DNA from: Cupriavidus basilensis OR16
GTDB taxonomy: Bacteria; Pseudomonadota; Gammaproteobacteria; Burkholderiales; Burkholderiaceae
Assembly: GCF_000243095.1 (NCBI RefSeq)
Contig: NZ_AHJE01000017.1
Location: 116,087 to 180,086 of the forward strand
Length of the DNA stretch: 64,000 bases
Direction of reading: 5' to 3'
Shown: positions 27,362-36,818 of the stretch, one piece after another
How the letters are laid out: each line of letters starts with the position of its first letter
How positions within the stretch are numbered: position 1 is the first letter of the stretch
The notes under the pieces: generated by a model
What the model was told of the DNA's origin: nothing
The model's input: the letters and a program-made list of their open reading frames with translations, nothing else
Databases searched by the model: none
Position numbers and translations under genes: made by a program

Positions 27362-27741
27362 TGGCGGCGTGGCTCGCGGACGCGCTCGTCCTCCTTCACC
27401 TCGCCTTTATCGTCTTCGTCATGCTGGGCGGCTTGCTGGTACTGCGCTGGCCGCGCATGGCCTGGCTGCACCTGCCGGCAGCGGCCTGGGGCGTCGTGGT
27501 GGAATGGAGCGGGTGGATCTGCCCGCTCACGCCGCTGGAAAATGCGCTGCGCCTGCGCGCGGGGCAGCAAGCCTATGGCGGGGATTTTGTGCAGCACTAC
27601 GTGCTGGCGCTGATCTATCCCGAGGGCCTCACGCGCGAGATCCAGATGGTACTTGGCGCCGTGGTGCTGGCGCTGAACCTGGCGGTCTACGTGGCGCTCT
27701 ATCGCCGGATGCGGCGCCAGCGAACGCGTCAGCACGCCTGA
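27358..27741 (+). CDS. DUF2784 membrane protein
   Basis: 127 residues with three to four predicted helices. Family marks are the N-terminal LVLLHLAFIVFVMLGGLLVLRWP, WGVVVEWSGWICPLTPLENALR and YGGDFVQHYVLALIYPEGLTRE, giving the usual DUF2784 length. It overlaps the LysR stop by 4 bp. Function unknown. Confidence 0.88.
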   Translation: MMAAWLADALVLLHLAFIVFVMLGGLLVLRWPRMAWLHLPAAAWGVVVEWSGWICPLTPLENALRLRAGQQAYGGDFVQHYVLALIYPEGLTREIQMVLGAVVLALNLAVYVALYRRMRRQRTRQHA

Positions 27742-27808
27742 GCGCGCCCGAACGCGCCCGAACGCGCACTAGGCAAACGCTACCCACCTCAGCCGGCGCC
27801 ACGCCACA

Positions 27809-28627
27809 CTACGATGCCGGCTTGAACGCCGCTGCCCGCTTTTCCATATTGGCGATCACCGCTTCGCGCTGGTTGGCACCGCCGATCAGCCGGTCCTGCT
27901 CGACCGATTCGGCCAGCAGGATGGCGGCACCGTCGCCGTCCTCGCACACCTGCATCAAGCGCTTGGCGGCGCGGATCGCGTCCGGGCTGCGGCCTGCGAT
28001 GTCGCGCGCGCTGGCCAGCGCGGCAGCGCGCGGGTCCGCCACCACGGCAGTGGCCAGGCCCAGCGCGCAGGCTTCCTCGCCGGTGACGATGCGGCCGCTG
28101 TAGATCAGTTCGCGCAGCCGGTCGGGGCGTACCAGGCCGCGCATCAGCAGCATGCCGGCCATGTCCGGCACCAGTCCCCACTTGATCTCCATCACCGACA
28201 TGCGCGTGTCCGCGGTGACGTAACGCAGGTCCGCGCCCAGCGCGACCTGCAAGCCGCCGCCGAACGCCACGCCGTGCACCGCGGCAATCACCGGCACCGG
28301 CAGCTCGCGCCACACCATGCAGGCGAACTGCGGGCGGTTGGAGATGCCATGGGTGCGCGCCGCGAGGCGGCCGGCGGCGATGGCATCGCCCTGGCCGTCA
28401 CCCAGCCCGGCCATGCTCTGCATATCGAGCCCGGCGCAAAACGCGCGGCCTTCGCCCGACAGCACGACCGCGCGCACGTCCGGCTCGCACGCGAGACGCT
28501 GGCCGGTTTCGATCAGCGCGTCGAACATGGCGGGGTCGAGCGCGTTCATCTTGTCGGGGCGGTTGAGCCTGACCTCGGCCACGCCGTCTTCGATGGTCAG
28601 GATGATGCGTTCGCTGCTGGTGCTCAT
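27809..28627 (-). CDS. Enoyl-CoA hydratase/isomerase (crotonase) family protein
   Basis: 272 residues. The CoA-binding fold is shown by RLNRPDKMNALDPAMFDAL and GEGRAFCAGLDMQSM. The oxyanion-hole segment GVAFGGGLQVALGADLRYV is intact. One of the two usual catalytic acids aligns with MEIKWGLVPDMAG, where the second acid position is changed, so isomerase or another crotonase reaction is possible. It overlaps the acyl-CoA ligase stop by 4 bp (ATGA) and is the last gene of a four-gene fatty/aryl-acid group. Confidence 0.9.
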   Translation of the reverse strand: MSTSSERIILTIEDGVAEVRLNRPDKMNALDPAMFDALIETGQRLACEPDVRAVVLSGEGRAFCAGLDMQSMAGLGDGQGDAIAAGRLAARTHGISNRPQFACMVWRELPVPVIAAVHGVAFGGGLQVALGADLRYVTADTRMSVMEIKWGLVPDMAGMLLMRGLVRPDRLRELIYSGRIVTGEEACALGLATAVVADPRAAALASARDIAGRSPDAIRAAKRLMQVCEDGDGAAILLAESVEQDRLIGGANQREAVIANMEKRAAAFKPAS

Positions 28628-30312
28628 CTTGCATTGCTCCTTGCTTGAATCGGGGCCTGCGCCGTGGGCAGGACATAGTCTTTGAATTGTTCGCGCAGCT
28701 TCACCTTGAGCAGCTTGCCCGTGGCCGTGTGCGGCAGCGAGTCGACAAAGGCGACGTCGTCTGGCACCCACCATCTGGCGACGCGCGCGGCGAGAAACTC
28801 GAGCAGCTCGGCGGCGCTGACGTCCTTGCCGGCGCGGCGCACCACCACCAGCAGCGGGCGCTCCTGCCACTTGGGATGCGGCACGCCCACCACGGCCGCT
28901 TCCGCCACGGCGGGATGCCCCATGGTGGCGTTTTCCAGGTCGATCGAGGAAATCCATTCGCCGCCGGACTTGATCACGTCCTTGGCGCGGTCGACCAGTT
29001 GTACATAGCCGTCGGCATCGATGTTGGCGACGTCGCCGGTGTCGAACCAGCCATCGGCGTCGAGCGCGTCATGCTCCGCCTTGAAGTACGCCGAGGCGAT
29101 CCACGGCCCGCGTACCTTGAGCCGGCCGAAGGCCTGGCCGTCGTGCGGCAGCGCCTTGCCCTGGTCGTCCTCGATGCGCAGGTCCACGCCCCACAACGCG
29201 CGGCCTTGCTTGAGCTTGATCTTCAATCGCTCCTGCGCGCCCAGCGCTTGATGCTTGGGCAACAGCGTGCTGATCACGCCGATCGGGCTGGTCTCCGTCA
29301 TGCCCCAGCCCTGGACGAAGCGCGCGCCGAACTGCTGCTCGAAGCGCTCGATCATCGCCGCCGGCGCGGCGGATCCGCCCACGCCGGCCAGCTTCAGCCC
29401 GAGCGAGCGCGGATCGATCTCGGGATGCGCATCGAGGTACTGGAACAGCATCAGCCACACCGTGGGCACCGCGGTGGAAAATGTCACGCGCTCGTCGCGC
29501 AGCATGCGGTAGACGTTTTCGCCGTCCAGGTGCTGAGCGGGCAACACCATCTTGGCGCCGGTCATGGCGCAGGCGTAAGGCATGCCCCAGGCATTGGCAT
29601 GGAATAGCGGCACGACCAGCAGGATCGAGCTGTCCGCGCTCACGCCGAAGGTGTCGAACGCACAGGCCTTGAGGCTGTGCAGCACGGTGGAGCGATGCGA
29701 ATACAGCACGCCCTTAGGGTTGCCGGTGGTGCCCGACGTATAGCAAAGCGACGACGCGGTGCGCTCGTCGAATTGCGGCCACGCATCGTCTTCGCTGCCG
29801 GCCTCCACCAGGTCTTCGTAGCACAGCAGGCTGGGCAGCTTGCCGGCAAGGCCGAGCGCGTCGGTGCCGGCGCGATCGGTCATTGCCACGTAGTGCGTGA
29901 CGCTGGACAGTCGCGGCGCAAGCTGCGCCACCAGCGGCGCGAAGCAGGGGTCGAAGAAGAGCACGCGGTCTTCCGCGTGATTGATGATGTAGTCGATCTG
30001 CTCCGGGAACAGGCGCGGATTCACGGTATGCAGCACCACGCCCGCGCCCGACACGCCAAAGTACAGTTCCAGGTGGCGGTGCGTGTTCCACGCCAGCGTG
30101 CCGACGCGCTCGCCTTGCTTAACGTCGAGCCCGCCGAGCCCGGTGAGCGCGCTGGCAACCCGCTTTGCGCGGCGGTGCACCTGCGCGTAGTTGGAGCGCA
30201 CCGTGCCGCCATCGATCGTGCGCGACACGATCTCCTGCAGCGGGTGGTACTGCGCGGCGTACTCGATCAGTGAGGAAATCAGCAACGGACGGTCTTGCAT
30301 GAGGCCTAGCAT
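28624..30312 (-). CDS. Fatty acid/aryl acid-CoA ligase (AMP-forming, AlkK-like)
   Basis: 562 residues. It activates a carboxylic acid as acyl-AMP and then acyl-CoA. The ATP loop is [19 protein letters not shown], with later motifs [25 protein letters not shown] and the C-terminal Lys in [13 protein letters not shown]. The protein starts [14 protein letters not shown], like medium-chain acyl-CoA ligases. AGGAG lies about 9 bp before the ATG. With two crotonases and an SDR it would feed a beta-oxidation-like route. Confidence 0.93.
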   Translation of the reverse strand: MLGLMQDRPLLISSLIEYAAQYHPLQEIVSRTIDGGTVRSNYAQVHRRAKRVASALTGLGGLDVKQGERVGTLAWNTHRHLELYFGVSGAGVVLHTVNPRLFPEQIDYIINHAEDRVLFFDPCFAPLVAQLAPRLSSVTHYVAMTDRAGTDALGLAGKLPSLLCYEDLVEAGSEDDAWPQFDERTASSLCYTSGTTGNPKGVLYSHRSTVLHSLKACAFDTFGVSADSSILLVVPLFHANAWGMPYACAMTGAKMVLPAQHLDGENVYRMLRDERVTFSTAVPTVWLMLFQYLDAHPEIDPRSLGLKLAGVGGSAAPAAMIERFEQQFGARFVQGWGMTETSPIGVISTLLPKHQALGAQERLKIKLKQGRALWGVDLRIEDDQGKALPHDGQAFGRLKVRGPWIASAYFKAEHDALDADGWFDTGDVANIDADGYVQLVDRAKDVIKSGGEWISSIDLENATMGHPAVAEAAVVGVPHPKWQERPLLVVVRRAGKDVSAAELLEFLAARVARWWVPDDVAFVDSLPHTATGKLLKVKLREQFKDYVLPTAQAPIQARSNAR

Positions 30313-30394
30313 GATGCGCGTCTCCTGGTGTCGGAATGATGGTGCGATGCGTAATCAGCGGTGGTCTGCGGCGGATCGATGCTGTGAGCGCCGG

Positions 30395-30432
30395 CCCTCT
30401 CCCCCGGCCCCTGTCGCGCCAGCGGGAGAGGG
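30395..30432. repeat. REP-like inverted repeat
   Basis: CCCTCTCCC / GGGAGAGGG with a 20-nt loop, in the gap between the second crotonase gene and the ligase gene. Short elements of this CTCTCCC-GGGAGAG form are dispersed in many proteobacterial genomes. It may stabilise mRNA ends. Confidence 0.6.
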
Positions 30433-30443
30433 GGGCAAGGCGG

Positions 30444-31220
30444 TCAGCGGCCCTTGAATGCAGGCTTGCGCTTTTCCAGGAACGCCGCCACGCCTTCCTT
30501 GAAGTCCTCGCTGCGCGATGCGCGCGACTGCAGCGTGGCTTCGCGTTCGAGCTGCGCCGGCAGGTCGCTCCCCAGGCTGGCGTTGAGCGCTTCCTTGATC
30601 AGGCCGTAGGCAAAGGTGGGCATCTGCGCCAGATGGGCGGCCAGCTTGGCGGTCTCGGCGGGCAGGGCTTCGTCCTCATGCACCTTCCAGACCAGGCCGA
30701 TGCGATGCGCTTCTTCGGCATCGATCTTCTCGGCCAGGATGGCCAGCGCGCGCGCCCGCATCTCGCCCGCGTAGCGCGGCAGGAAGTAGGTGCTGCCGGC
30801 ATCCGGCACCAGGCCGATCTTGGAGAACGCCTGCAGGAACGACGCCGAGCGCGCGGCCAGTACCACGTCGCCGGCCAGCGCCAGGCTCATGCCGGCGCCA
30901 GCGGCCACGCCGTTGACCGAGGTGATGACGGGCTTGGGCATATTGCGCAGCGCCAGGACGATCGGGTGATAGCGCTCGCGCAGCAGCGTGCCTGAATCCT
31001 GCAGCCCGGGCTCACGCCCGGCCAGGTCGGCGCCCGCGCAAAAGCCGCGGCCATTGGCGGTCAGCACCACCGCGCGCACGGCCTCGTCCTGCGCGGCGCG
31101 CTCGACGGCGGCGCGCAGCTCGAGCATCAGCGCGGTGTTGAGCGCGTTGAGCACGTCGGGGCGGTTCAGGGTGATGGTGGCCACGCCCTCGGCGGCGTGA
31201 TAGAGCACGGGTGATGTCAT
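30444..31220 (-). CDS. Enoyl-CoA hydratase/isomerase (PaaG-like)
   Basis: 258 residues. Crotonase fold with TLNRPDVLNALNTALMLEL, GRGFCAGADLAGREPG and GVAAGAGMSLALAGDVVLA (oxyanion hole). The segment IGLVPDAGSTYFLPR carries the Asp seen in PaaG-type isomerases, and the C-terminus EGVAAFLEKRKPAFKGR is typical. Start ATG with GGAGACACCC before it. First crotonase of the group, following the SDR gene by about 70 bp. Confidence 0.91.
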   Translation of the reverse strand: MTSPVLYHAAEGVATITLNRPDVLNALNTALMLELRAAVERAAQDEAVRAVVLTANGRGFCAGADLAGREPGLQDSGTLLRERYHPIVLALRNMPKPVITSVNGVAAGAGMSLALAGDVVLAARSASFLQAFSKIGLVPDAGSTYFLPRYAGEMRARALAILAEKIDAEEAHRIGLVWKVHEDEALPAETAKLAAHLAQMPTFAYGLIKEALNASLGSDLPAQLEREATLQSRASRSEDFKEGVAAFLEKRKPAFKGR

Positions 31221-31288
31221 GGGTGTCTCCTTGTCGTAGGTGTTCTGATGCACAAAGGCTTGCTTGCTTGCGTGGAGTGCCGTGCGGC

Positions 31289-32110
31289 TCAGGCCGCCTG
31301 GCCCGGTGCCTTGGGCGGATGCAGCGCATCCGCCGACGCGTCGCCGAGCTTGCTGCCACCATCGCAGTCGACGATGGTGCCGGTGATATAACGGGCGTTG
31401 CCGGTGGACAGGAACAGCGCGGTATTGGCGATATCGTCCTTGTCGCCGTAGTCGCGCAGCGCCAAGCGTGCCTTGAAGCGCGCCTCCATTTCCGGCGTGG
31501 GCGCGAGCCGCGCCATGCCCTCGGTGCCGGCGATGGGGCCTGGCGAGATGCCGTTGACGCGCACGCCGGCCGGACCCCATTCCATGGCCAGGCATTTCAC
31601 CAGCATGTTGATGCCGGCCTTGGCGGCGCAAACGTGGGCCTGGAACATCATGGCGTTGACCGCCTGCGGCGCGGTGATGGCGATCAGCGAGGCGCCCGGC
31701 GCATTGAGGAAGGCGAAGCAGGCGCGGAACACATTGAAGGTGCCGATCAGGTCGATATCCACCACGGTCTTGAAACCGTTGGCGGACATGCCGAGCGCCG
31801 GCGCCACAAAATTGCCGGCCGCGCCCGAGATCACGATGTCGATCGGGCCGAGCTCGTCGCGCGTGCGCGCGAGCGCCGCTTCCACCGCGGCGTAGTCGCG
31901 CACATCGGCTGCCATGCCGATGGCGCTGCCGCCGGCATCGTTGATGCTGGCCGCCGCCGCGGCGATGCGCTCGGGGTCGCGGCTGACCAGCGCCAGCCTG
32001 GCACCCGCCTTGGCAAAGTGCCGGGCGATGCCCAGGTTGATGCCGGACGAAGCGCCGGCGATAAACACGACCTTGCCGGCCAGGACATCGTCTTTGAACG
32101 CGTTGGACAT
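31289..32110 (-). CDS. SDR oxidoreductase, 2,4-dienoyl-CoA reductase-like
   Basis: 273 residues. The Rossmann motif GKVVFIAGASSGINLGIARHF is at the N-terminus. The usual Tyr-x-x-x-Lys pair is not seen; the corresponding stretch is FQAHVCAAKAGINML with Lys kept, as in peroxisomal-type 2,4-dienoyl-CoA reductases, which use a different acid. The loop NGISPGPIAGTEGMARL and C-terminal ITGTIVDCDGGSKLG are typical. A strong GGGAGGG supports the start. It heads the acyl-CoA gene group and could allow unsaturated acyl chains to enter it. Confidence 0.85.
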   Translation of the reverse strand: MSNAFKDDVLAGKVVFIAGASSGINLGIARHFAKAGARLALVSRDPERIAAAAASINDAGGSAIGMAADVRDYAAVEAALARTRDELGPIDIVISGAAGNFVAPALGMSANGFKTVVDIDLIGTFNVFRACFAFLNAPGASLIAITAPQAVNAMMFQAHVCAAKAGINMLVKCLAMEWGPAGVRVNGISPGPIAGTEGMARLAPTPEMEARFKARLALRDYGDKDDIANTALFLSTGNARYITGTIVDCDGGSKLGDASADALHPPKAPGQAA

Positions 32111-32635
32111 GGGTTTCCCTCCCAGGGATGGGTTGGATGATGAAAGCGGATGGCCCGGCACGGGAGTCGGGCGGGAAGATCAGTCGCGCCCGCGCAGGCG
32201 GACGGATGGCGGGGCCGCCTGCGACGGCAAATCGGGGAGCAGGATGGCGCGGGCGGGTTCTGGCGATACCTCGAACGTCGCCACCGGACGGCTGGAACGG
32301 GTCATGTCTGTCTCCTGGCTTTTATCTTTTGCCATTTGTCTTTTAAGCGGCCTCTGACTTGGGCCTCCGACATCCTACTCCGAAGCCGTGATTCGATCAC
32401 GCGCGGATCTGGCAATGGCGGCGCGCGGCGCGCAAAAAGAAAAAGCCCGCACCCAGGCCGGCGTGCGGGCTGCCAATCCGTGAAGGACAGGCCAGCGTGT
32501 CATGAAGCGCGCCCCCGCAGCTTCATGACGAGGTCGATGATGGTGCAAAGGCGTGTGGCGCGCCTTGACCTGGGTCAAGCAACAGGGCTGGCGACAGGGC
32601 TGGCGGCAGGCCAGGCGCGCAGCGGCAGGTCCGGC
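32111..32635. other. Intergenic region: promoter of the acyl-CoA group and 3' end of the GntR gene
   Basis: 525 bp without a supported gene. Apart from the terminator at 32432-32471 I see no clear regulatory site. The acyl-CoA operon promoter should lie between that terminator and 32110. Confidence 0.5.
32432..32471 (-). terminator. Rho-independent terminator
   Basis: On the minus strand AGCCCGCAC-(10 nt)-GTGCGGGCT is followed by TTTTTCTTTTTG. It lies about 165 bp after the GntR stop and fits the end of that transcript. Confidence 0.8.
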
Positions 32636-33325
32636 TCAGGCCAGCAGCGCCGTCACCAGGTCCTTGCTGCGCGCGGCGGGCACCTGCTCGAAATGCAGCG
32701 CCGCCTCGACGTGGTTCAGGTGCTCCACCATCAGCGTCACCGCGCGCTCGGTGTCGCCGGCGCGGGCGGCCTCGACGAAATCGCGATGCTCGTCCGAGGA
32801 GCAGGCGGCATCGCGGCGGGACTGGTAGAGCATGGTGATCACCGCGCTGCGCAACGACAGCTCCTGCAGCATGCCGGTCAGCACGCCATTGCCCACCACG
32901 TCCGCCAGCATGATGTGGAAATCGCTGAGCAGGCGGGTGCGCACATGCGCATCGCTGCCGCTCAGGGCTTTCTTCTCGGCGACGAGGTGCCGGTCGATGC
33001 GCTTGTAGTCGGCGGCGGTGGCGCACGTCACGAATTCACGAGCCAGGGCCGCCTCCAGGATGCGGCGCACCGCGAACACTTCGCGTGCCTCCTCGGCGCT
33101 GGGCTTGGCCACGAAGGCGCCCTTGTCCGGCACGATCTGGATGAGCTTGTCCTTGGACAGCATCAGCAGCGCGGCGCGCACCTTGGTGCGGCTGACGCGG
33201 TAGACGCTGGCCAGGGCCTCTTCGCGCAGCTTGGTGCCGGGCGGCAGGCGGTGCGAGACGATCGCCGCGACGATGTCTTCGGCGATCGCTTCGGCGGTCA
33301 TGGCAGGGTCGATATGCTCAGGCAT
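32636..33325 (-). CDS. GntR-family regulator, FCD subgroup
   Basis: 229 residues. The N-terminal winged helix (IVAAIVSHRLPPGTKLREEALASVYRVSRTKVRAAL) is followed by an all-helical FCD ligand domain with the metal-binding pattern R-x-x-E...D-x-x-H (RRILEAALAR; LLSDFHIMLADVVGN; DEHRDFVEA). These regulators usually respond to organic acids or amino-acid derivatives. The dctA gene starts upstream on the same strand, and TTGTATGCAA in the dctA/amidase promoter region suits a GntR site. Confidence 0.88.
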   Translation of the reverse strand: MPEHIDPAMTAEAIAEDIVAAIVSHRLPPGTKLREEALASVYRVSRTKVRAALLMLSKDKLIQIVPDKGAFVAKPSAEEAREVFAVRRILEAALAREFVTCATAADYKRIDRHLVAEKKALSGSDAHVRTRLLSDFHIMLADVVGNGVLTGMLQELSLRSAVITMLYQSRRDAACSSDEHRDFVEAARAGDTERAVTLMVEHLNHVEAALHFEQVPAARSKDLVTALLA

Positions 33326-33370
33326 GGTCGCGCACTTGCGCAGCGTCTCGGTAGGAGGAATCCCGAGATT

Positions 33371-34783
33371 CTAGCGCCCCGCGGCCGCGCCGGGCAGCGG
33401 GGATGCCCCGGGGGTAGCCAGGGCGGCCTCGTGCGGCGCCGGGGCGAAGCCCGCTTCGAGGTCGCTGGCGTCGATCCTGCCGTTGAACACGTCGTGGGCG
33501 CGGGCCCGGTCGATATCCTTCTCCCAGGCGGCGACCACGACAGTGGCTACGCAGTTGCCGATCAGGTTGCCGACCGCGCGGGCAATGCCGATGAACCAGT
33601 CCACCGACAGCACCAGCACCAGGCCGATGGCGGGAATGGCCGGGTGCGCCGACAGCGTTGCCGCCAGGATCACGATGGCCGAGCCGGGGATGCCGTGCGC
33701 GCCCTTGGAGGTGACCAGCGCCACCGCCAGGATGCCGAGCAGATCGCCCAGCGCCAGCGGCGTATTGGTGGCCTGGGCGATGAAGACCGCGGCCAGCGTC
33801 AGGTAGATCGAAAAGGCATCCAGGTTGAAGGAGTAGCCCGTGGGGATCACCAGGCCCACCACCGATTTCTTTATGCCGAGGAATTCCAGTTTCTTCATCA
33901 CCTGCGGCAGCACGCTGTCGGACGAGGCGGTGCCCAGCACCACCAGCAGCTCGGCGCGCAGGTAGCGGATCAGCTTGAAGACGGAGAAGCCGCACAGGCG
34001 CATCACCGTGCCCAGCACCACCATCACGAACAAGGCCACCGCGCCGTAGAACACCAGCACCAGGTAGCCCAGTTGCTTGAGCGAGCCGATGCCGTACTTG
34101 CCCACGGTGAAGGCCACGGCGCCCAGCACGCCCAGCGGCGCCAGCTTGATGATGAAGCCCATCATCTTGAACAGCGTATGCGAGAAGGTGTCGATGATCG
34201 TCACCAGCGGCTGTCCGCGCTCACCCACCAGCGACAGCGCGCAGCCGAACAGGATCGAAACCAGCAGCACCTGCAGCACGTCGCCGCTGGCGAACGCGCC
34301 CATGATGGTGCTGGGAATCAGCTTGAGCAGGAAATCCACCATGCCCGCGCTCTTGACCTTCGCGGCGGTGTCCACGTACGCGGACATGGCCGAGGCGTCG
34401 AGCGAGGCCGGGTTCACGTTCATGCCGGTGCCGGGGTGGAAGATATAGGCCAGCGCGATGCCCAGCGCCAGCGCGATGGTGGTGACCACCTCAAAGTAGA
34501 ACACGGCCTTGATGCCGACCCGGCCCACCTTCTTGAGCTCGCCGGCGCCGCAGATGCCGGCCACCACCACGCAGAACACGATCGGGCCGATCAGCATCTT
34601 GATCAGCTTGATAAAGCCGTCGCCAAGCGGCTTGAGCTTGGCGGCGAACTCGGGGAAAAACAGCCCGAGTGCGGTCCCAAGCACCAGGGCGACAAGAACC
34701 TGGCCAAACAGGGATCGGAAAAAGCGGGTGAAGGCCGTTTGCGGGCGGCCGGAAGCGGGCCGTTGCTGGACTGCTGGGTGCAT
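33371..34783 (-). CDS. dctA: C4-dicarboxylate transporter, DAACS family
   Basis: 470 residues. Imports succinate, fumarate, malate or related acids with protons/sodium. Family motifs: LIKMLIGPIVFCVVVAGI, the serine-rich hairpin TASSDSVLPQVMKKLE, PTGYSFNLDAFSIYLTLAAVFIAQA and NCVATVVVAAWE. The second of two in-frame ATGs is used (MHPAVQQRP), because the first ATG itself overlaps the GGAG that sits 6 bp before the second. The C-terminal Ala/Pro-rich tail is longer than in E. coli DctA. It shares an intergenic region with the divergent amidase/M20 genes. Confidence 0.92.
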   Translation of the reverse strand: MHPAVQQRPASGRPQTAFTRFFRSLFGQVLVALVLGTALGLFFPEFAAKLKPLGDGFIKLIKMLIGPIVFCVVVAGICGAGELKKVGRVGIKAVFYFEVVTTIALALGIALAYIFHPGTGMNVNPASLDASAMSAYVDTAAKVKSAGMVDFLLKLIPSTIMGAFASGDVLQVLLVSILFGCALSLVGERGQPLVTIIDTFSHTLFKMMGFIIKLAPLGVLGAVAFTVGKYGIGSLKQLGYLVLVFYGAVALFVMVVLGTVMRLCGFSVFKLIRYLRAELLVVLGTASSDSVLPQVMKKLEFLGIKKSVVGLVIPTGYSFNLDAFSIYLTLAAVFIAQATNTPLALGDLLGILAVALVTSKGAHGIPGSAIVILAATLSAHPAIPAIGLVLVLSVDWFIGIARAVGNLIGNCVATVVVAAWEKDIDRARAHDVFNGRIDASDLEAGFAPAPHEAALATPGASPLPGAAAGR

Positions 34784-35210
34784 CGTTGTCTCCATGCGGG
34801 CGCGTCCATGCGTGGCTGGCGCGCCCTGTCATTGCTGCAGGAATTACCGGTTGTCCGCGGGCGGGACGGCCGGCCTGACGTGCCGCGCGCGCTGCCGGGT
34901 GAGGGCTGCGGCGCTTCATGGACCGGCCCTCTTGTTGGAGCGGAATCCACGCAATGTGCTGTCCGGATCGGATTGTCCGCGGCACATTGTCGGAACGTGG
35001 AAGCCAATATAGTGCATATCATTTTTGTATGCAATTTTTGAATTCACTGTGCTACCATGAATCGCACAGAATAGAGCTCTCGGCACGAGAGACAAAGGCG
35101 CCCCGGGAGCGTCCCGGCAGGACCGGCGCGGCGCCGTCAAGGCCCCGCTGGCGCGGGGCTTGCATGATCCGGCGCCACCCGCATTCGCGCACTTCAAGCA
35201 GGAGACACGC
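34784..35210. promoter_or_regulatory. Divergent control region dctA / amidase
   Basis: 427 bp without a gene. For dctA (minus strand), -35 TTGCAT (35034-35029), 17 bp and -10 TATATT (35011-35006) form a good promoter. An inverted repeat TGCATA-(9)-TATGCA (35013-35033), containing the GntR-like TTGTATGCAA (35025-35034), lies on the same boxes, which fits repression by the neighbouring GntR protein. The + strand promoter is less clear, with TTGAAT at 35038-35043 as a possible -35. Confidence 0.65.
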
Positions 35211-36769
35211 ATGGCAGCAACCCTCACGCCCGCTACCGAAACCGGTGCGCGCATCATGGCCTGGGCCGATACACTGGCCGTCCACACCGAGCAGCCCGGC
35301 ATGCTCACCCGTACCTATCTCACCGAGGCTCACCACGGCGCCGCCGCGCAGCTCACCGAGTGGATGCAGGCTGCCGGCATGACGGTGCGCCGCGACGCGG
35401 CCGGCAACGTGATCGGCCGTTACGAGGGCACCGCGCCCGATGCGCCCGCGCTGCTCACCGGCTCGCACTTCGACACCGTGCGCGATGGCGGCCGCTATGA
35501 CGGCAACCTCGGCGTGATCCTCCCGGTCGCCTGCGTGGCGCAGTGGAACCGCCAGGGTAAGCGCTTCCCGTTCGCCATCGAGGTGGTGGGCTTCGCCGAG
35601 GAAGAAGGCGTGCGCTTCAAGGCCACGCTGCTGGGCAGCCGCGCCATCGCCGGCACCTTCGACACCAATGTGCTCGACAACGTGGACGACTCGGGCAAGA
35701 CCATGCGCGAGGTGATGCGCGCGGCGGGTTTCGATCCCGCCGGCCTGCCCGCCGCCGCGCATGCGCGCGAGCAGGTGCTGGCTTTCGTGGAAGTCCATAT
35801 CGAGCAAGGCCCCTCGGCGTGATCCTCCCGGTCGCCTGCGTGGCGCAGTGGAACCGCCAGGGTAAGCGCTTCCCGTTCGCCATCGAGGTGGTGGGCTTCG
35901 CCGAGGAAGAAGGCGTGCGCTTCAAGGCCACGCTGCTGGGCAGCCGCGCCATCGCCGGCACCTTCGACACCAATGTGCTCGACAACGTGGACGACTCGGG
36001 CAAGACCATGCGCGAGGTGATGCGCGCGGCGGGTTTCGATCCCGCCGGCCTGCCCGCCGCCGCGCATGCGCGCGAGCAGGTGCTGGCTTTCGTGGAAGTC
36101 CATATCGAGCAAGGCCCGGTACTGCTCAATGAAGGGCTGCCGCTGGGTGTCGTGACCGCGATCTCCGGCGCTACCCGCTTTATCGTGGAACTCGAAGGGC
36201 TGGCCGGCCACGCCGGCACCGTGCCGATGGACATGCGCCGCGACGCCGCCATGGCTGGCGCCGAGATCGGCCTGTTTATCGAGCGCCGTTGCGGTGGCCT
36301 GCCGGGCCTGGTCGGCACGGTCGGCCAGTTCAACGTGCCGAACGGTGCCGCCAATGTGGTGCCGGGCCGCGCGGTCTTCTCCATCGATATCCGAGCTGGC
36401 GAAAACGCCGTCCGCCAGGCGGCCGCGAACGACGTGCTGGCGGAAATCGAGCGCGTGTGCGCCCGCCGCAATGTGCGCGTGCAGATCCGCAAGACCCACG
36501 AGGCGGTCAGTGTGCCGTGCGCACCCTGGCTGCAACAGCAATGGGCGGATGCCATCGCCCGCCAGGGGCTGCCGGTGCGGCACCTGCCTTCCGGCGCCGG
36601 CCACGACGCCATGGCCATCGCGGCCATTGCCGATGTCGCGATGCTGTTTGTGCGCTGCGGCAACGGTGGCATCAGCCATCACCCCACCGAGATCATGACC
36701 GCGGAAGACGCCGCCAGCGCGGCTGCCGTGTTCAGCGATTTCGTCGAGCATTTTGCGCGGCAGCAGTAA
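35211..36769 (+). pseudogene. Zn-dependent hydantoinase/carbamoylase family amidase, broken by a tandem duplication
   Basis: Without the duplication the gene encodes 417 residues, the family length (N-carbamoyl-L-amino-acid hydrolase, allantoate amidohydrolase and beta-ureidopropionase). Metal-site motifs are LLTGSHFDTVRDGGRYDGNLGV and VVGFAEEEGVRF, and the C-terminal SGAGHDAMA and GISHHPTE are intact. A 305-bp block is present twice in a row; 305 is not a multiple of three, so the frame ends after the first copy (EQGPSA-stop). GGAG lies 8 bp before the start. The next gene is an M20 peptidase in the same direction, and dctA is divergent. The substrate cannot be told from sequence. Confidence 0.88.
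35507..36116. repeat. Exact 305-bp tandem duplication
   Basis: Copy 1 is 35507-35811 and copy 2 is 35812-36116. They look identical by eye over the whole length. The junction reads AAGGCCC-CTCGGCG, with one base of overlap to each side, as expected for replication slippage or an assembly join at microhomology. Confidence 0.95.
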
Positions 36770-36818
36770 AGCGCCCGCATCCGATCCGTCATCCTGAGAG
36801 ACTTTTTCGAGAATAAAC

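Noticed and set aside
32150..35041. 963-codon open frame across the GntR and dctA genes
   Set aside because: It runs antisense to two well-supported genes and through their intergenic region; composition is typical of a shadow frame.
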